Assembly (NCBI GenBank): GCA_040901765.1
Contig: JBBDYG010000111.1
Location: 124,001 to 188,000, forward strand
Direction: 5' to 3'
DNA: 64,000 nucleotides
DNA from: JBBDYG01 sp040901765
GTDB taxonomy: Bacteria > Planctomycetota > Planctomycetia > Pirellulales > Lacipirellulaceae
Part shown: positions 38,242-47,673 of the stretch, piece after piece
Numbering within the stretch: the stretch's first letter is position 1
Layout of the letters: each line of letters starts with the position of its first letter
The notes under the pieces: generated by a model
The model's input: the letters and a program-made list of their open reading frames with translations, nothing else
What the model was told of the DNA's origin: nothing
The model's database searches: none
Made by a program: the position numbers and the translations under genes

Positions 38242-41200
38242 ATGGAAGCCCCTTCCGCGGCCGGCAATGCGGCGACCGGGAGGCTGCGCGAGCTGGCCGC
38301 ACAACTTGAGCGGGACGAGCATTTCGCCGAGGTTCTTTCCAGCCTGCAGGCCGGGCATGGCGGGACGCTGGGCGGAGTGTGGGGGTCGAGCTGCGCGCTC
38401 GTCGCGGCGTCGCTCGTGCGGACTTGTCCAGGGCCGCTCGTGGTGGTCAGTCCGCACGCAGCCGACGTCGATCGGCTCACCGACGATCTGTCCCTTTTCA
38501 CCGCCGCGACCCTCGCGCGGTTTCCGGCGTGGGAGACCGATTCCCGCGAGCGGGTTGTTCACGACGAAATCTACGGCCAGCGGCTGCGGGTGCTCAAAGG
38601 GCTGGCCGAAGCGCAAGGCGCGAAGGTCATCGTCACCAGCATTCAGAGCCTGCTGCAACCGGTGCCGGGGCGCGATTCGCTCGCCGCGGCGACGCGCGAG
38701 ATCGCCATCGGACGCACCTGCGATGAGCAAGAACTTGCCTGCTGGCTGGTCGATCGCGGCTGCCATTCCACTTCCGCGGTGGAATTGCCGGGCGAGTTCT
38801 CCGTCCGTGGCGGCATTGTCGACATCTTCTCGCCAGACGCGCTCGATCCCGTGCGGATCGAACTATTTGGCGACGAAGTGGAATCGATCCGCCGGTTCGA
38901 TGTGAGCACGCAGCGGAGCCTCGAAACACTTGACGCGGTGCGAATCACAATGCTCGAGCCGAACGAGCGAGACCGATCGCACTTCACGGCCTATCTGCCG
39001 GAGGGGACGTGGTTCCTATTAATCGAGTTGCAAGAGTTGGCGGAGGAAGGCAAGTTCTATCTCGAACGGCTCGAACGCCCGCAGGAGTTCCACAGCGTCC
39101 GCACGACGCTCGCGGAGATTTACAAGTTCCCGTCGGTCACCGCGGCCGGCGTGCCGGCGGGATCGATGGAGACGACCGCCCACCTCGGCTTCGAGTCGGT
39201 CGAGCGGTTCAGCGGCGATATTCACAAGGTCCGCGATGAACTCGAAACCGTCAGCGGCACGGACGAAGTGATCATCGTCTGCGACACGCCGGCCGAAGCG
39301 CAGCGGCTGGGGGAACTGTTCGCCGAAGCGCAACTCGCCCGCGATGGCCGGCTTCATTTCGAGCAAGGCCGACTCAAAGAGGGATTTCGCATCGTGAAGC
39401 AGGGTGTCGTGCTCGTGAGCGCGGCGGAATTGTTTCACCGGCAGGATCTGGCCCGCACGACGCTTCGCCACGCGGCGAGGGCGATTGATAGCTTCCTCGA
39501 CCTGCGCGAGGGCGACCTGGTCGTTCACATCTCGCACGGCATCGGTCGGTATCGCGGCCTGCGACTACTGGAGAAGGAAGGCCGCAAGGAAGAGCATCTC
39601 GAACTCGAGTACCACGGCGGGACGAAAATCTACGTCCCCAGTTCAAAGATCGAGTTGGTGCAGAAATACGTCGGCGGCACGAAGGCCAAGCCGGTGCTCG
39701 CGCACATCGGCGGCAAGGCATGGGTCCGGCAAAAGCAGGCGGCCGAGCGGGCCGTCACCGACCTCGCAGCAGACATGCTCGAACTGCAAGCCCAACGTGG
39801 CGCCCGGCCCGGCATTCGCTTTCCCGAAGACACGCCCTGGCAACAGGAATTCGACGCCTCGTTCCCCTATCAGGAAACACCCGACCAAGTCACCGCGATC
39901 AGCGCGATCAAGGCCGACATGCAAGAAACCCAGCCGATGGACCGGCTGCTGTGCGGCGATGTCGGTTTCGGCAAGACGGAAGTCGCCATCCGCGCAGCTT
40001 TTAAGGCGATCGACGCCGGTTACCAGGTGGCCGTGCTCGTGCCGACGACCGTGCTTGCCGAGCAGCACCGCCGCACGTTCGCGGCGCGCATGGCCGAGTT
40101 TCCGTTCGAGATCGCGTCGCTGTCGCGGTTCTGCACCGGCAAAGAGCAAAACCAGATTGTCGCCCGCACGGCGGAAGGATCGGTCGATATCGTCATCGGC
40201 ACCCACCGGCTCGCATCGCCCGACGTGAAGTTTGCGAATCTGGGCCTCTTGGTCATCGACGAAGAACAGCGCTTCGGCGTCGAAATCAAGGAACGACTCA
40301 AAGCTTTGCGAGCGACGGTGGATGTGCTTACGATGACCGCCACGCCCATCCCCCGCACTTTGCACATGGCGCTCCTCGGCGTGCGGAACATCTCAAATCT
40401 CGAAACGCCGCCCCCCGACCGGCTGGCCGTTGAGACTCGCGTGACACGGTTCGATGCCCAGCTCATCCGCCACGCGATCATGCGCGAGCTGAACCGCGAC
40501 GGGCAGATTTATTTCGTCCACAACCGAATTCAAAGCATTGAAAGCGTCGCCGAGCGGCTGCGCGAAATTGTGCCCGAGGCCCGCATCGAAATCGGCCACG
40601 GGCAAATGCCCGAAGGCCAGCTCGAAGAAGTGATGTTCCGCTTCGTGCGGCACGAATTCGATATTCTGTTGGCGACTACAATCATCGAAAGCGGCCTCGA
40701 CATCCCTAACGCCAACACGATTTTCATCCACGATGCCGACCGCTATGGCCTGGCCGACCTGCACCAGTTGCGAGGACGCGTCGGTCGCTACAAGCACCGT
40801 GCTTACTGCTACCTGCTGATCGACGAGGACAAGCATCTGTCGCCCGAGGCCGCACGACGGCTACGGGCGATTGAGGAGTTCAGCCACATGGGCGCCGGAT
40901 TTGCCCTGGCGATGCGCGACCTGGAGCTGCGCGGCGCCGGCAACATCCTCGGTACGCAGCAAAGCGGGCACATCGCCTCGGTCGGTTACGAGATGTACTG
41001 TGCGCTCTTGGAAAAGGCAGTGCGACTGCTGCAAAAACTTCCGCCGCGCGATGTCGTCGATGTCCATATCGATCTGCCGGCCGAGAGCTACTTACCGCCG
41101 AACTACGTGCCCGACATGCGGATGAAGATCGACCTCTACCGGCGTCTCGCGCGGCTGACGACGATTGCCGATGTCGAGGAATTCGCGGCGGAACTGGTCG

Positions 41201-41490
41201 ATCGCTTCGGCCCGCGGCCACAGGTCGTGGATCAATTGCTGGAGCTTGCAAGGCTGCGCATTTGGGCGCATGGCTGGGGCATTGCGACGGTTCGCCGCGA
41301 AGATAACTATTTGGTGTTCGGCTACACCGATCGCACGAAACTCGAACGGCTCGTGAAGCGAGTTCATGGCCAGCTTCGCGTGGCGGACGCAGTGAGCGCC
41401 TATCTGCCCGTTCCGCCAAGTATTTCAAGTGCAGGCGAAGTGCTAGCGGTGGTGAAATCGCTCTTGCAGCCCGCCCGCACCGCCGCCTAA
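38242..41490 (+). CDS. mfd: Transcription-repair coupling factor
   Basis: 1082 residues from ATG at 38242 (ATG at 38188 would add 18). UvrB-like N-terminal domains (CDTPAEAQRLGELF), RNA-polymerase-interacting domain (DLVVHISHGIGRYRGLRLLE), SF2 helicase core with Walker A GDVGFGKTEVAI at about 572, DEEQ box (VIDEEQRFGVEIKERL), TATPIPRTLHMALLG, and TRCF C-terminal domain (ADLHQLRGRVGRYKHRAYCY before it). Removes stalled RNA polymerase and recruits UvrA. Slightly shorter than the E. coli protein (1148). A GTAGGTCAGGC palindrome follows. Confidence 0.97.
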   Translation: MEAPSAAGNAATGRLRELAAQLERDEHFAEVLSSLQAGHGGTLGGVWGSSCALVAASLVRTCPGPLVVVSPHAADVDRLTDDLSLFTAATLARFPAWETDSRERVVHDEIYGQRLRVLKGLAEAQGAKVIVTSIQSLLQPVPGRDSLAAATREIAIGRTCDEQELACWLVDRGCHSTSAVELPGEFSVRGGIVDIFSPDALDPVRIELFGDEVESIRRFDVSTQRSLETLDAVRITMLEPNERDRSHFTAYLPEGTWFLLIELQELAEEGKFYLERLERPQEFHSVRTTLAEIYKFPSVTAAGVPAGSMETTAHLGFESVERFSGDIHKVRDELETVSGTDEVIIVCDTPAEAQRLGELFAEAQLARDGRLHFEQGRLKEGFRIVKQGVVLVSAAELFHRQDLARTTLRHAARAIDSFLDLREGDLVVHISHGIGRYRGLRLLEKEGRKEEHLELEYHGGTKIYVPSSKIELVQKYVGGTKAKPVLAHIGGKAWVRQKQAAERAVTDLAADMLELQAQRGARPGIRFPEDTPWQQEFDASFPYQETPDQVTAISAIKADMQETQPMDRLLCGDVGFGKTEVAIRAAFKAIDAGYQVAVLVPTTVLAEQHRRTFAARMAEFPFEIASLSRFCTGKEQNQIVARTAEGSVDIVIGTHRLASPDVKFANLGLLVIDEEQRFGVEIKERLKALRATVDVLTMTATPIPRTLHMALLGVRNISNLETPPPDRLAVETRVTRFDAQLIRHAIMRELNRDGQIYFVHNRIQSIESVAERLREIVPEARIEIGHGQMPEGQLEEVMFRFVRHEFDILLATTIIESGLDIPNANTIFIHDADRYGLADLHQLRGRVGRYKHRAYCYLLIDEDKHLSPEAARRLRAIEEFSHMGAGFALAMRDLELRGAGNILGTQQSGHIASVGYEMYCALLEKAVRLLQKLPPRDVVDVHIDLPAESYLPPNYVPDMRMKIDLYRRLARLTTIADVEEFAAELVDRFGPRPQVVDQLLELARLRIWAHGWGIATVRREDNYLVFGYTDRTKLERLVKRVHGQLRVADAVSAYLPVPPSISSAGEVLAVVKSLLQPARTAA

Positions 41491-41503
41491 ACTCCGCGGC
41501 CCC

Positions 41504-41591
41504 CGTAGGTCAGGCTTTCAGCCTGACGTGCGCTCGTGTTGAGTTGCCATTACGTACCTTGCGTCAGTCAGGCAAGAAAGCCTGACCTACG
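41504..41591. repeat. GTAGGTCAGGC-family palindrome downstream of mfd
   Basis: Left arm 41504-41527 and right arm 41567-41591 pair with one-base indel. Same arm sequence as at 18038-18127 (CGTAGGTCAGGCTTTC). Confidence 0.85.
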
Positions 41592-41643
41592 GCCCTTCTC
41601 TGAGGACTTCGTGACCTGCACGCAACCCCCTTGGGGTAGATCA

Positions 41644-42975
41644 ATGGACCCGCGGGTGACCCAGGGTAGTCCGCCACGGCGGACAACCCTGGGCTGGAAG
41701 GCGCAACGCCGTTGGCGTAAAGCTGTTCTCGCGTTGGCGATTGCGTTCCTCTTGATTGATCAGCGATCGCCTGCCCAAACGCCGCTGTTCGCACCCCCGG
41801 CCGCGCCGGTCGCCAATGTCGCCGCCGCGCCCCCCGCGGAGCAAGTTCCGCCGACAGCGCCAACTTCGCCGGTTGAGCCGACGCCGCCGGACGAGATGCT
41901 GCTCGAATCCCCCCGGCCAAGAGCGATGGAAGCCGGTCAAGTGATTGCCCGCGTCAATGGCGAAGTCGTGCTAGCGTGCGAAGTCATGTGGATGGCGAAC
42001 GTTGAACTCGAGCACCGGCTCGGCACGCTTCCCGCCGAGCAACGCGCGCAGATTCCTGCAGACCAGCTTCAAGCCGTCCGCGAAGCGCTCATGCGGCAAC
42101 TGCTGCTCGGCGTCGTCGACCGGAAAATCAAGTACACCGATTTCCGCCGCAATGCGCCAATGGCCGATCTAAAGCTGATCCACGGCAATCTCGATACCCA
42201 TTTCGACGATAAGGAAATTCCCCGGCTACTCAAGGCATTCAAAGCCCAAAACGCCCAGGACTTGGAAGTGAAGCTCCACGCGGTCGGCACCTCCCTGCGC
42301 GAGCAACGCGAAATGTTCTACGAGCAGATGATCGGCCATTCCTGGATCCGCGAGCAGGTGAAAGTCGACGAGACGGTGACGCACGAGGATATGCTCGCCT
42401 ACTACCAGCAGCACTTGGCCGAAAACGAGTTTCCCACGCAGGTGCGTTGGGAAGAGCTAATGATCCGAATCGACCGCTGCCCCGGCGCGAATTGGGAAGA
42501 GCGCAAAGCCAGCGCTTATCGGCAGGTCGCGGAACTGGGCAATCAACTATGGCAGCGCGTTCAGGCTACGCCGCCGGCCGAGCAGGCGTTCGCCGACGTC
42601 GCGAAGACGCACTCTCATGGTGCCACTTCGACTGACGGCGGCCTGCATGACTGGACCACGCAGGGCGCTCTGCGCGCAACTACCATCAACGACGCAATCT
42701 TCTCGCTCGCACCAGGCCAAATGAGCGACAACATCCTCGCCACCGACGACGGCTTTCACATCGTCCGCGTGTTGGAGCGTAAAGACGCCGGCCGCACCCC
42801 ATTCACCGAGGTTCAAGCGGCAATCACAGAAAAGGTCGTCGATCAGCGGTTCAACGCCGCCGCGAAGGAAAAGATCGACACAATTCGCGCCGAGGCCCGC
42901 ATCTGGACCGTCTACACCGGCCAGACGACCGCGACGGCGCTGTTCACGCGCCCCAGCGACACGGTTCGCAAGTAG
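41644..42975 (+). CDS. Exported SurA/PpiC-type peptidyl-prolyl cis-trans isomerase
   Basis: 443 residues from ATG at 41644. Signal-like helix KAVLALAIAFLLIDQRSPAQ at about 25-45, a Pro/Ala linker, SurA N-terminal-like helices (VIARVNGEVVLACEVMW), then a parvulin domain (VRWEELMIRID, VAKTHSHGATSTDGGLHDWT, FSLAPGQMSDNILATDDGFH). Helps fold outer-membrane proteins. The first 18 codons include a 16-nt palindrome (41660-41693), so the true start or an older N terminus is uncertain. Confidence 0.9.
   Translation: MDPRVTQGSPPRRTTLGWKAQRRWRKAVLALAIAFLLIDQRSPAQTPLFAPPAAPVANVAAAPPAEQVPPTAPTSPVEPTPPDEMLLESPRPRAMEAGQVIARVNGEVVLACEVMWMANVELEHRLGTLPAEQRAQIPADQLQAVREALMRQLLLGVVDRKIKYTDFRRNAPMADLKLIHGNLDTHFDDKEIPRLLKAFKAQNAQDLEVKLHAVGTSLREQREMFYEQMIGHSWIREQVKVDETVTHEDMLAYYQQHLAENEFPTQVRWEELMIRIDRCPGANWEERKASAYRQVAELGNQLWQRVQATPPAEQAFADVAKTHSHGATSTDGGLHDWTTQGALRATTINDAIFSLAPGQMSDNILATDDGFHIVRVLERKDAGRTPFTEVQAAITEKVVDQRFNAAAKEKIDTIRAEARIWTVYTGQTTATALFTRPSDTVRK
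41660..41693. repeat. Palindrome within the start region of the isomerase gene
   Basis: CCCAGGGTAGTCCGCC (41660-41675) and GGCGGACAACCCTGGG (41678-41693), one mismatch, 2-nt loop. Located in or just before coding sequence. Confidence 0.8.
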
Positions 42976-43017
42976 CGCATCGTAGCGGCGGCTTCCAGCC
43001 GCCGTTATGCGCTGGTC

Positions 43018-43338
43018 TCCCGAACCCGCACTTCGCCCGACCGCAGGTCTCCCAACGTTGCACCCCAACTCGCGGGACAGTGGCATTTCTACGCCTTCGA
43101 CCTCAGCCCGCCAGCGGCGGGGCACCACTTGCAGCTATGGTTCTTCACCACCGACGGCCGCTGGCTCAAGTCCAAGCCACTCGAATTGAAGGGCGATGGA
43201 TCATGCTCGACGTTGTTCGACGTCCCGCCGAAGGTGCAGATCGCGAGCGCCGCGATTACGATCGAAACTGATCGCGACACCGCGGAGCCTCAGGGGCCGA
43301 CGTTGCTTACGGCGGAACTGCCGCCGGTGCCGAAGTAA
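43018..43338 (+). pseudogene. Remnant of anti-sigma-K factor (RskA) C-terminal domain
   Basis: This frame has no ATG at a sensible place, yet reads GQWHFYAFDLSPPAAGHHLQ, LWFFTTDGRWLKS and EPQGPTLLTAELPPVPK then stop at 43338. These are the features of the extracytoplasmic RskA C-terminal fold (W..YAFDL.PP..G..YQLWF.T.DG, EP.G..QPTG). The zinc-binding N-terminal anti-sigma part and membrane helix are absent; upstream sequence is a GGCGGCTTCCAGCCGCC hairpin after the isomerase stop. Likely a truncated gene remnant. Confidence 0.55.
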
Positions 43339-43397
43339 GGTATCGTTCGTTCGGTGTCGTAATTGACCTACGCCCCAATCGGCATCGACAACTCTTT

Positions 43398-43757
43398 TCA
43401 CAGGATCGCAAGCGATTCCTTAAGGCATTCATCGACTCGTTGCATTAACACATCCGGCAATCGTCCAATCACTCGCTGTATGAATGAGCGGTGCATCGTA
43501 ATAAGGTGCTCGCATTTCACCGCTGAATTGTGTAACAACCCCGTCGCCTGCCCGTCGGGAGCGTTCACATCGACCATTAATTGCGTCGGTTCCGTCGCAG
43601 CCCGTGTCGTCGTGCGAGTGATGAGAGCGAGAATCACATCGTCGAGTCGAGCGTTGTTGTGATCATTTTGAACAACCAATGCCGGGCGAACCTTTGAGCC
43701 AGTTCGGTCCGTGAACGGCAGATCGGCTAAAACGATATCTCCCCGAGCGTATTTCAT
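43398..43757 (-). CDS. MazF/PemK-type toxin
   Basis: 119 residues. Typical PemK start YARGDIVLADLPFTDRTGSK followed by VRPALVVQNDHNNARLDDVI and VNAPDGQATGLLHNSAVKCE; the latter holds the conserved Ser-region of the RNase active site. These toxins cut mRNA or other RNA at short sites. Start codon overlaps the stop of the upstream antitoxin gene (ATGA). Cognate antitoxin is the 84-residue product upstream. Confidence 0.93.
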   Translation of the reverse strand: MKYARGDIVLADLPFTDRTGSKVRPALVVQNDHNNARLDDVILALITRTTTRAATEPTQLMVDVNAPDGQATGLLHNSAVKCEHLITMHRSFIQRVIGRLPDVLMQRVDECLKESLAIL

Positions 43758-44008
43758 TGCTTCCGATGCCGGTCGTAATCGTTGTATTCGTCCATAATTG
43801 GATCTTCCCAGCCCGCCCGCATGGCTGACTCAATCTGCGCGCGATACGTTTCGGCCAAATCGTCTGAGAGCGCCGCTTGGACTCGCTCGAATGTCGATTC
43901 GTCAACGAGCACGTAGACGCCGCCGGTTCGGGAGTCGACGAGCTTGAGCGGGGTTCCCTCCAAATCGACCGCTTGTCGTAAATCGCTGCTAATCTCAATG
44001 GATGACAT
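43754..44008 (-). CDS. Antitoxin of the MazF/PemK-type module
   Basis: 84 residues. Acidic, with DESTFERVQAALSDDLAETY and an unstructured C-terminal tail (EDPIMDEYNDYDRHRKQ), like antitoxins paired with PemK-type toxins in cyanobacteria and planctomycetes. No obvious AbrB or RHH motif. Overlaps the toxin gene by 4 nt and precedes it, as expected for co-translated antitoxin. Confidence 0.85.
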   Translation of the reverse strand: MSSIEISSDLRQAVDLEGTPLKLVDSRTGGVYVLVDESTFERVQAALSDDLAETYRAQIESAMRAGWEDPIMDEYNDYDRHRKQ

Positions 44009-44126
44009 GGCGACTCCTTGGACCCCGGGTGATGGCGGCTATTTTCATACTACTTTGTGCGACACACGATGAGAAGCGCCGCAGACTGCTCGCCCGAACC
44101 GACGGCACAATCGGTCTGCCTCCCCG

Positions 44127-45470
44127 TCATTCAGCCCACGTCGCGCGCCAAGCAAGTAACTGCTTCAGCAGTCGCTGCGCGACTTCAGGCTGCGCTTCAG
44201 CGATATTGTTCTGTTCCGCGCGATCCTGTGAGAGATCGTAAAGTTCCATTTGCTTGCCGTCGGCGCTGGCTAGCAATTTCCAATCGCCGTCGCGAATCGC
44301 CAGCGGCGGGCTGCGGTGGCGGCCTTCGGGGTACGCGAATGGTTTTTCGCTGCGGCCGTATTCCCAGAAGAGCGGTTTCGCTCGCGGCGGTGGCTCGCCG
44401 GTGAGCGCCGCGCTCATGTCCTCGCCGTCGAAAGGAATGCCGTCCGGTAGCGGCACACCGGCCACGGCGCAAAGCGTTGGAAAGAGATCGATCGCATTCA
44501 TCACCGTCTCGCTATCGACGCGCCCCGCAGGGGCGTAGCCGGGCCAGCGGACGATGAACGGCACGCGGATGCCCCCTTCGTACAGGCTTAGTTTGCTGCC
44601 GCGCAGGCCGCCGCTGCGCACTCCGCCGAAGGTCGGCATCGCGCCGTTGTCGCTGCTAAAAATCACGAGCGTGCGATCGGCGATGCCCAACTCCTCAAGC
44701 CCTGCGAGCAACCGGCCAATCTGCAGGTCGTACTCGACGAGCACTGCGCGAAACGCTCGTTGCCGGGGCGGGCCGGAGGTGAACTTCGCCAACTGCTCGT
44801 CGCTCGGTTTGAACGGCGTGTGAGTGTCGTCGGGCCACAGATTGATATAGCACGGCTGATCGGGGTGACGGCGCAGGAAGTCGAGCGTTTGATCGACAAA
44901 GAACGCCGAGCGGTCCCAGCGTTTTACTTTGTCCTCGCCGGACCAAATCCAATCGGTGGCGGTGATGTCGGGATGGGGCTGGGGGCTTTCGTGGGTGCTG
45001 GCGTGTTCGTCGAAGCCATAGGCGGCGAAGTGCGGAGCGTCCGTCACATCGCGGCCGCCGCCCATGTGCCACTTGCCGATGTGTGCCGTGGCATAGCCTG
45101 CCGCCTTCAGCGTGCGGGCGAGTGACGGCGCTGCGGGGTCGAGAAAATCGGCCTGCTCGCTGGCGCGGTTGCCGGCGCGAGTTTGCAAATAGCTCGTGAT
45201 CCGCCAGCGCGGCGGATACATGCCTGTGGTTGCGCCGGTCCGCGACGGCGAGCAAATCGGCGATGCGGTGTAATACTGCTCGAAGCGAATGCCGTCCCGC
45301 GCGAGCCCGTCGATGTTGGGCGTCGGCACAAGCTGACCGCCGTAGCAGCCCAGATCACCGTAACCCATGTCGTCGGTCAGGATATAGATAATGTGCGGCC
45401 GCTCGGCAGCGAACCCGTGGCTGGTAGATCCAACCACGCAACAAGCAGCGGCGATCAGGATGCTTCGCAT
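44127..45470 (-). CDS. Exported formylglycine-dependent sulfatase
   Basis: 447 residues from ATG at 45470. Signal peptide MRSILIAAACCVVGSTSHGFA. Alkaline-phosphatase-like fold with LTDDMGYGDLGCYGG at the N-terminal metal site and Cys73 in PICSPSRTGATTG, the CxPxR motif that is oxidised to formylglycine. Later DNGAMPTFGGVRSGGLRGSK completes the metal site. Cleaves sulfate esters, probably of marine or host polysaccharides. An inverted repeat separates it from rseP. Confidence 0.95.
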   Translation of the reverse strand: MRSILIAAACCVVGSTSHGFAAERPHIIYILTDDMGYGDLGCYGGQLVPTPNIDGLARDGIRFEQYYTASPICSPSRTGATTGMYPPRWRITSYLQTRAGNRASEQADFLDPAAPSLARTLKAAGYATAHIGKWHMGGGRDVTDAPHFAAYGFDEHASTHESPQPHPDITATDWIWSGEDKVKRWDRSAFFVDQTLDFLRRHPDQPCYINLWPDDTHTPFKPSDEQLAKFTSGPPRQRAFRAVLVEYDLQIGRLLAGLEELGIADRTLVIFSSDNGAMPTFGGVRSGGLRGSKLSLYEGGIRVPFIVRWPGYAPAGRVDSETVMNAIDLFPTLCAVAGVPLPDGIPFDGEDMSAALTGEPPPRAKPLFWEYGRSEKPFAYPEGRHRSPPLAIRDGDWKLLASADGKQMELYDLSQDRAEQNNIAEAQPEVAQRLLKQLLAWRATWAE

Positions 45471-45490
45471 GAATCGTTTCAACTTCAACG

Positions 45491-45557
45491 CGAGCCGCGT
45501 GCGTAAGTACTCGGAGGTTGTTCGCGATCCACTCCGAGTGCTTACGCACTCGGCTCG
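45491..45557. repeat. Inverted repeat between sulfatase and rseP
   Basis: Arms 45491-45515 and 45533-45557 (25 nt, about two mismatches), with words GTGCGTAAGTACTCGGA / TCCGAGTGCTTACGCAC. Upstream of the sulfatase and just past the rseP stop. Confidence 0.85.
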
Positions 45558-45567
45558 CTGGGCAATT

Positions 45568-47673
45568 CTACAAACCGCGGTCGATCCAGCCGAAGTCGAG
45601 GGCGAAGACAAACAGCATCAGGCTGATGATGCAGACGAAGCCAATGGTGTGCATCGCCACAACGAAGCGTTCGTTGGCCGGGCGGCCGCGAATGCCTTCG
45701 TAGGCCAGGAACACCATGTGGCCGCCATCGAGCAGGGGGATAGGCAAAAAGTTCAACACCGCCAGATTCGCGCTGAGCATCGTCAGAAAGATCAGCAATT
45801 TGCCGAGGCCCTCGTCGGCCGCAAAGTAAGCCACATTGGCGATCATCACCGGGCCGCCGACTGCGGTGACGGGAATCTGCCCTTCCCAGAGTTTGCCGAG
45901 GAAGCGGTAGACCATCGTGAGCGCGGAAATTGTCTCATCAGCCGCCAGTTCCGCTTGCTCGCTCCAGGAGATGGCGACTCGCAGGCGCTTGTCCGGCTCG
46001 AAGTCGAGACCACGTTCGGGCCAGAAAGCTCCCTCGACCGGGCGAGTAACCAGGGTTGCCACTCGTTCTTGCTCGCCGCGTTGAAAAGTGAGCTTCACTT
46101 CGCTTCGCGGTGGAAGCGTCTGCATTTGGACGAAGAACGCGGGCCAACTCAACTTGTCGGCAGAGAACTCAATTTGGCTCGCCGTTCGCTCTTGAATTGA
46201 TTTGGGAAGATTCAGCCATTCGGCTTTGACCACTTGGTCACCCTTCTGCAGGCCAGCCTCCTCCGCCGAGGAACCGCTAATGATCGATTGAATCTCGGCC
46301 ACGATAGGATACGCCAATCCCAGCGCCGGCACCGACATGGGAGTATCGAATGTAACCGGCGATTCGATCCACGTAACCTCGCGAGGCTGGATTGTAATGT
46401 CTTCGCTCGGAGCGTCGCTGGCAGCGCCTTTGCGGCGCAGAGTTAGAGTTACCGATTCACGATCGCGCGCGAATTGCGCAATCGTCTCGGGCAATGTCAA
46501 TGGATCAAGGCTCGCTTCGCCTTCGGGCGCCGTGCCGATTGACTTGCCGTTGACTTTCTCCAGCACGTCGCCGGGCCTCACGCCGGCAGCCTCCGCGGGC
46601 GAACCAGCTTGGATGGCGGCGATGGGGCCCATCTTCATCACCAACCCCAAACGGTGGAGGGGATTGGGCTGAACCGTGATCTTTACCTCCTTGCCTGCCA
46701 CACGCGGGCCAAAGAGATCGCCCTCCGGCGCCTGACCGCCACGGCGGACAGTGAACTCGAGCGGTTCCTCCGCGCGCTCGGCGAGGACCGCCGTGAGATC
46801 GGACAAGTTAGTCACCGACTTGTCCCCGACGCGAATGACTTCATCGCCCGGCTGGAAATCCCCAGCAAGATCTGCGGGGGAACCTTCGACCACCGCCAGG
46901 TCGGGGCTGAGTCGGTTCGACGCGGCCGTGGCAACGCCGATCATCGGCAGCTTGCCCTTCACCTCCGGCTTGAGCACGATTTCTTCCGTTTTGCCGGTCG
47001 CCGCGCGCTTGACTTCGAGGGGCACGCCGTTTTCCAAGTCGCCCAACAGCACGTTGCTTTTGAGGTCTTCAAACGAAGGATTGACGCGGTCCCCGATCTT
47101 CGTGATTTCGTCGCCGGGCGCAAGGCCCACGTTCCACGCCGGCGAGCCGGGCGTTGTGGAAGCGACCACGCAGGGGATGATCGGCACACCGATGCCAAAC
47201 GCCCAAAACGCGAACACGAACGCGAAAATGATGTTCATGATCACGCCGGCGGAAATGATCGCCATGCGTTGCGGCACGCTCTTGGCCAGATAGCTGCGCT
47301 TATCGACGTACAGCGTCTCGCCATCGGGGCCAACGATCTGCTTAGCATTGGGCGAGCCCGCCATCGCTTGCGACTTCTCGATCTGCTCGACGATATTACC
47401 GGGGTTGTCGTCTTGTCCGAGCATCTTCACGTAGCCGCCGAGCGGCAGCACGCCGATGCCGTATTCGGTTTCGCCCCACTTGCGGCTGAGCTTGATGCCG
47501 CCGATGTCGAAACCGATGAAGAATTTTTCGCACTTTACTCCACACAGCTTGGCGACCAAGAAGTGGCCCAGCTCATGGACAAAGATCACCGCGCCGAGGC
47601 CCAACGCCACAAGCAGGATCGATCCCGCGATGGTGAGAGTTGACGCTAACGAGGCAATTAAGCACAAACCCAC
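45568..47673 (-). CDS. rseP: RseP-type site-2 zinc metalloprotease
   Basis: 701 residues, longer than E. coli RseP (450) because of three PDZ domains. HELGH (residues 33-37) in the first transmembrane helix and LDGGH in LNFLPIPLLDGGHMVFLAYE form the zinc site. Cleaves membrane-bound anti-sigma factors after a first cut. GTG start at 47673; it overlaps the 3' end of dxr by 16 nt, so the two are cotranscribed. This dxr-rseP order is common in bacteria. Confidence 0.95.
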   Translation of the reverse strand: MGLCLIASLASTLTIAGSILLVALGLGAVIFVHELGHFLVAKLCGVKCEKFFIGFDIGGIKLSRKWGETEYGIGVLPLGGYVKMLGQDDNPGNIVEQIEKSQAMAGSPNAKQIVGPDGETLYVDKRSYLAKSVPQRMAIISAGVIMNIIFAFVFAFWAFGIGVPIIPCVVASTTPGSPAWNVGLAPGDEITKIGDRVNPSFEDLKSNVLLGDLENGVPLEVKRAATGKTEEIVLKPEVKGKLPMIGVATAASNRLSPDLAVVEGSPADLAGDFQPGDEVIRVGDKSVTNLSDLTAVLAERAEEPLEFTVRRGGQAPEGDLFGPRVAGKEVKITVQPNPLHRLGLVMKMGPIAAIQAGSPAEAAGVRPGDVLEKVNGKSIGTAPEGEASLDPLTLPETIAQFARDRESVTLTLRRKGAASDAPSEDITIQPREVTWIESPVTFDTPMSVPALGLAYPIVAEIQSIISGSSAEEAGLQKGDQVVKAEWLNLPKSIQERTASQIEFSADKLSWPAFFVQMQTLPPRSEVKLTFQRGEQERVATLVTRPVEGAFWPERGLDFEPDKRLRVAISWSEQAELAADETISALTMVYRFLGKLWEGQIPVTAVGGPVMIANVAYFAADEGLGKLLIFLTMLSANLAVLNFLPIPLLDGGHMVFLAYEGIRGRPANERFVVAMHTIGFVCIISLMLFVFALDFGWIDRGL

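Noticed and set aside
38233..38766. Minus-strand frame opposite mfd
   Set aside because: Shadow of mfd codon bias; no initiation signal or family pattern.
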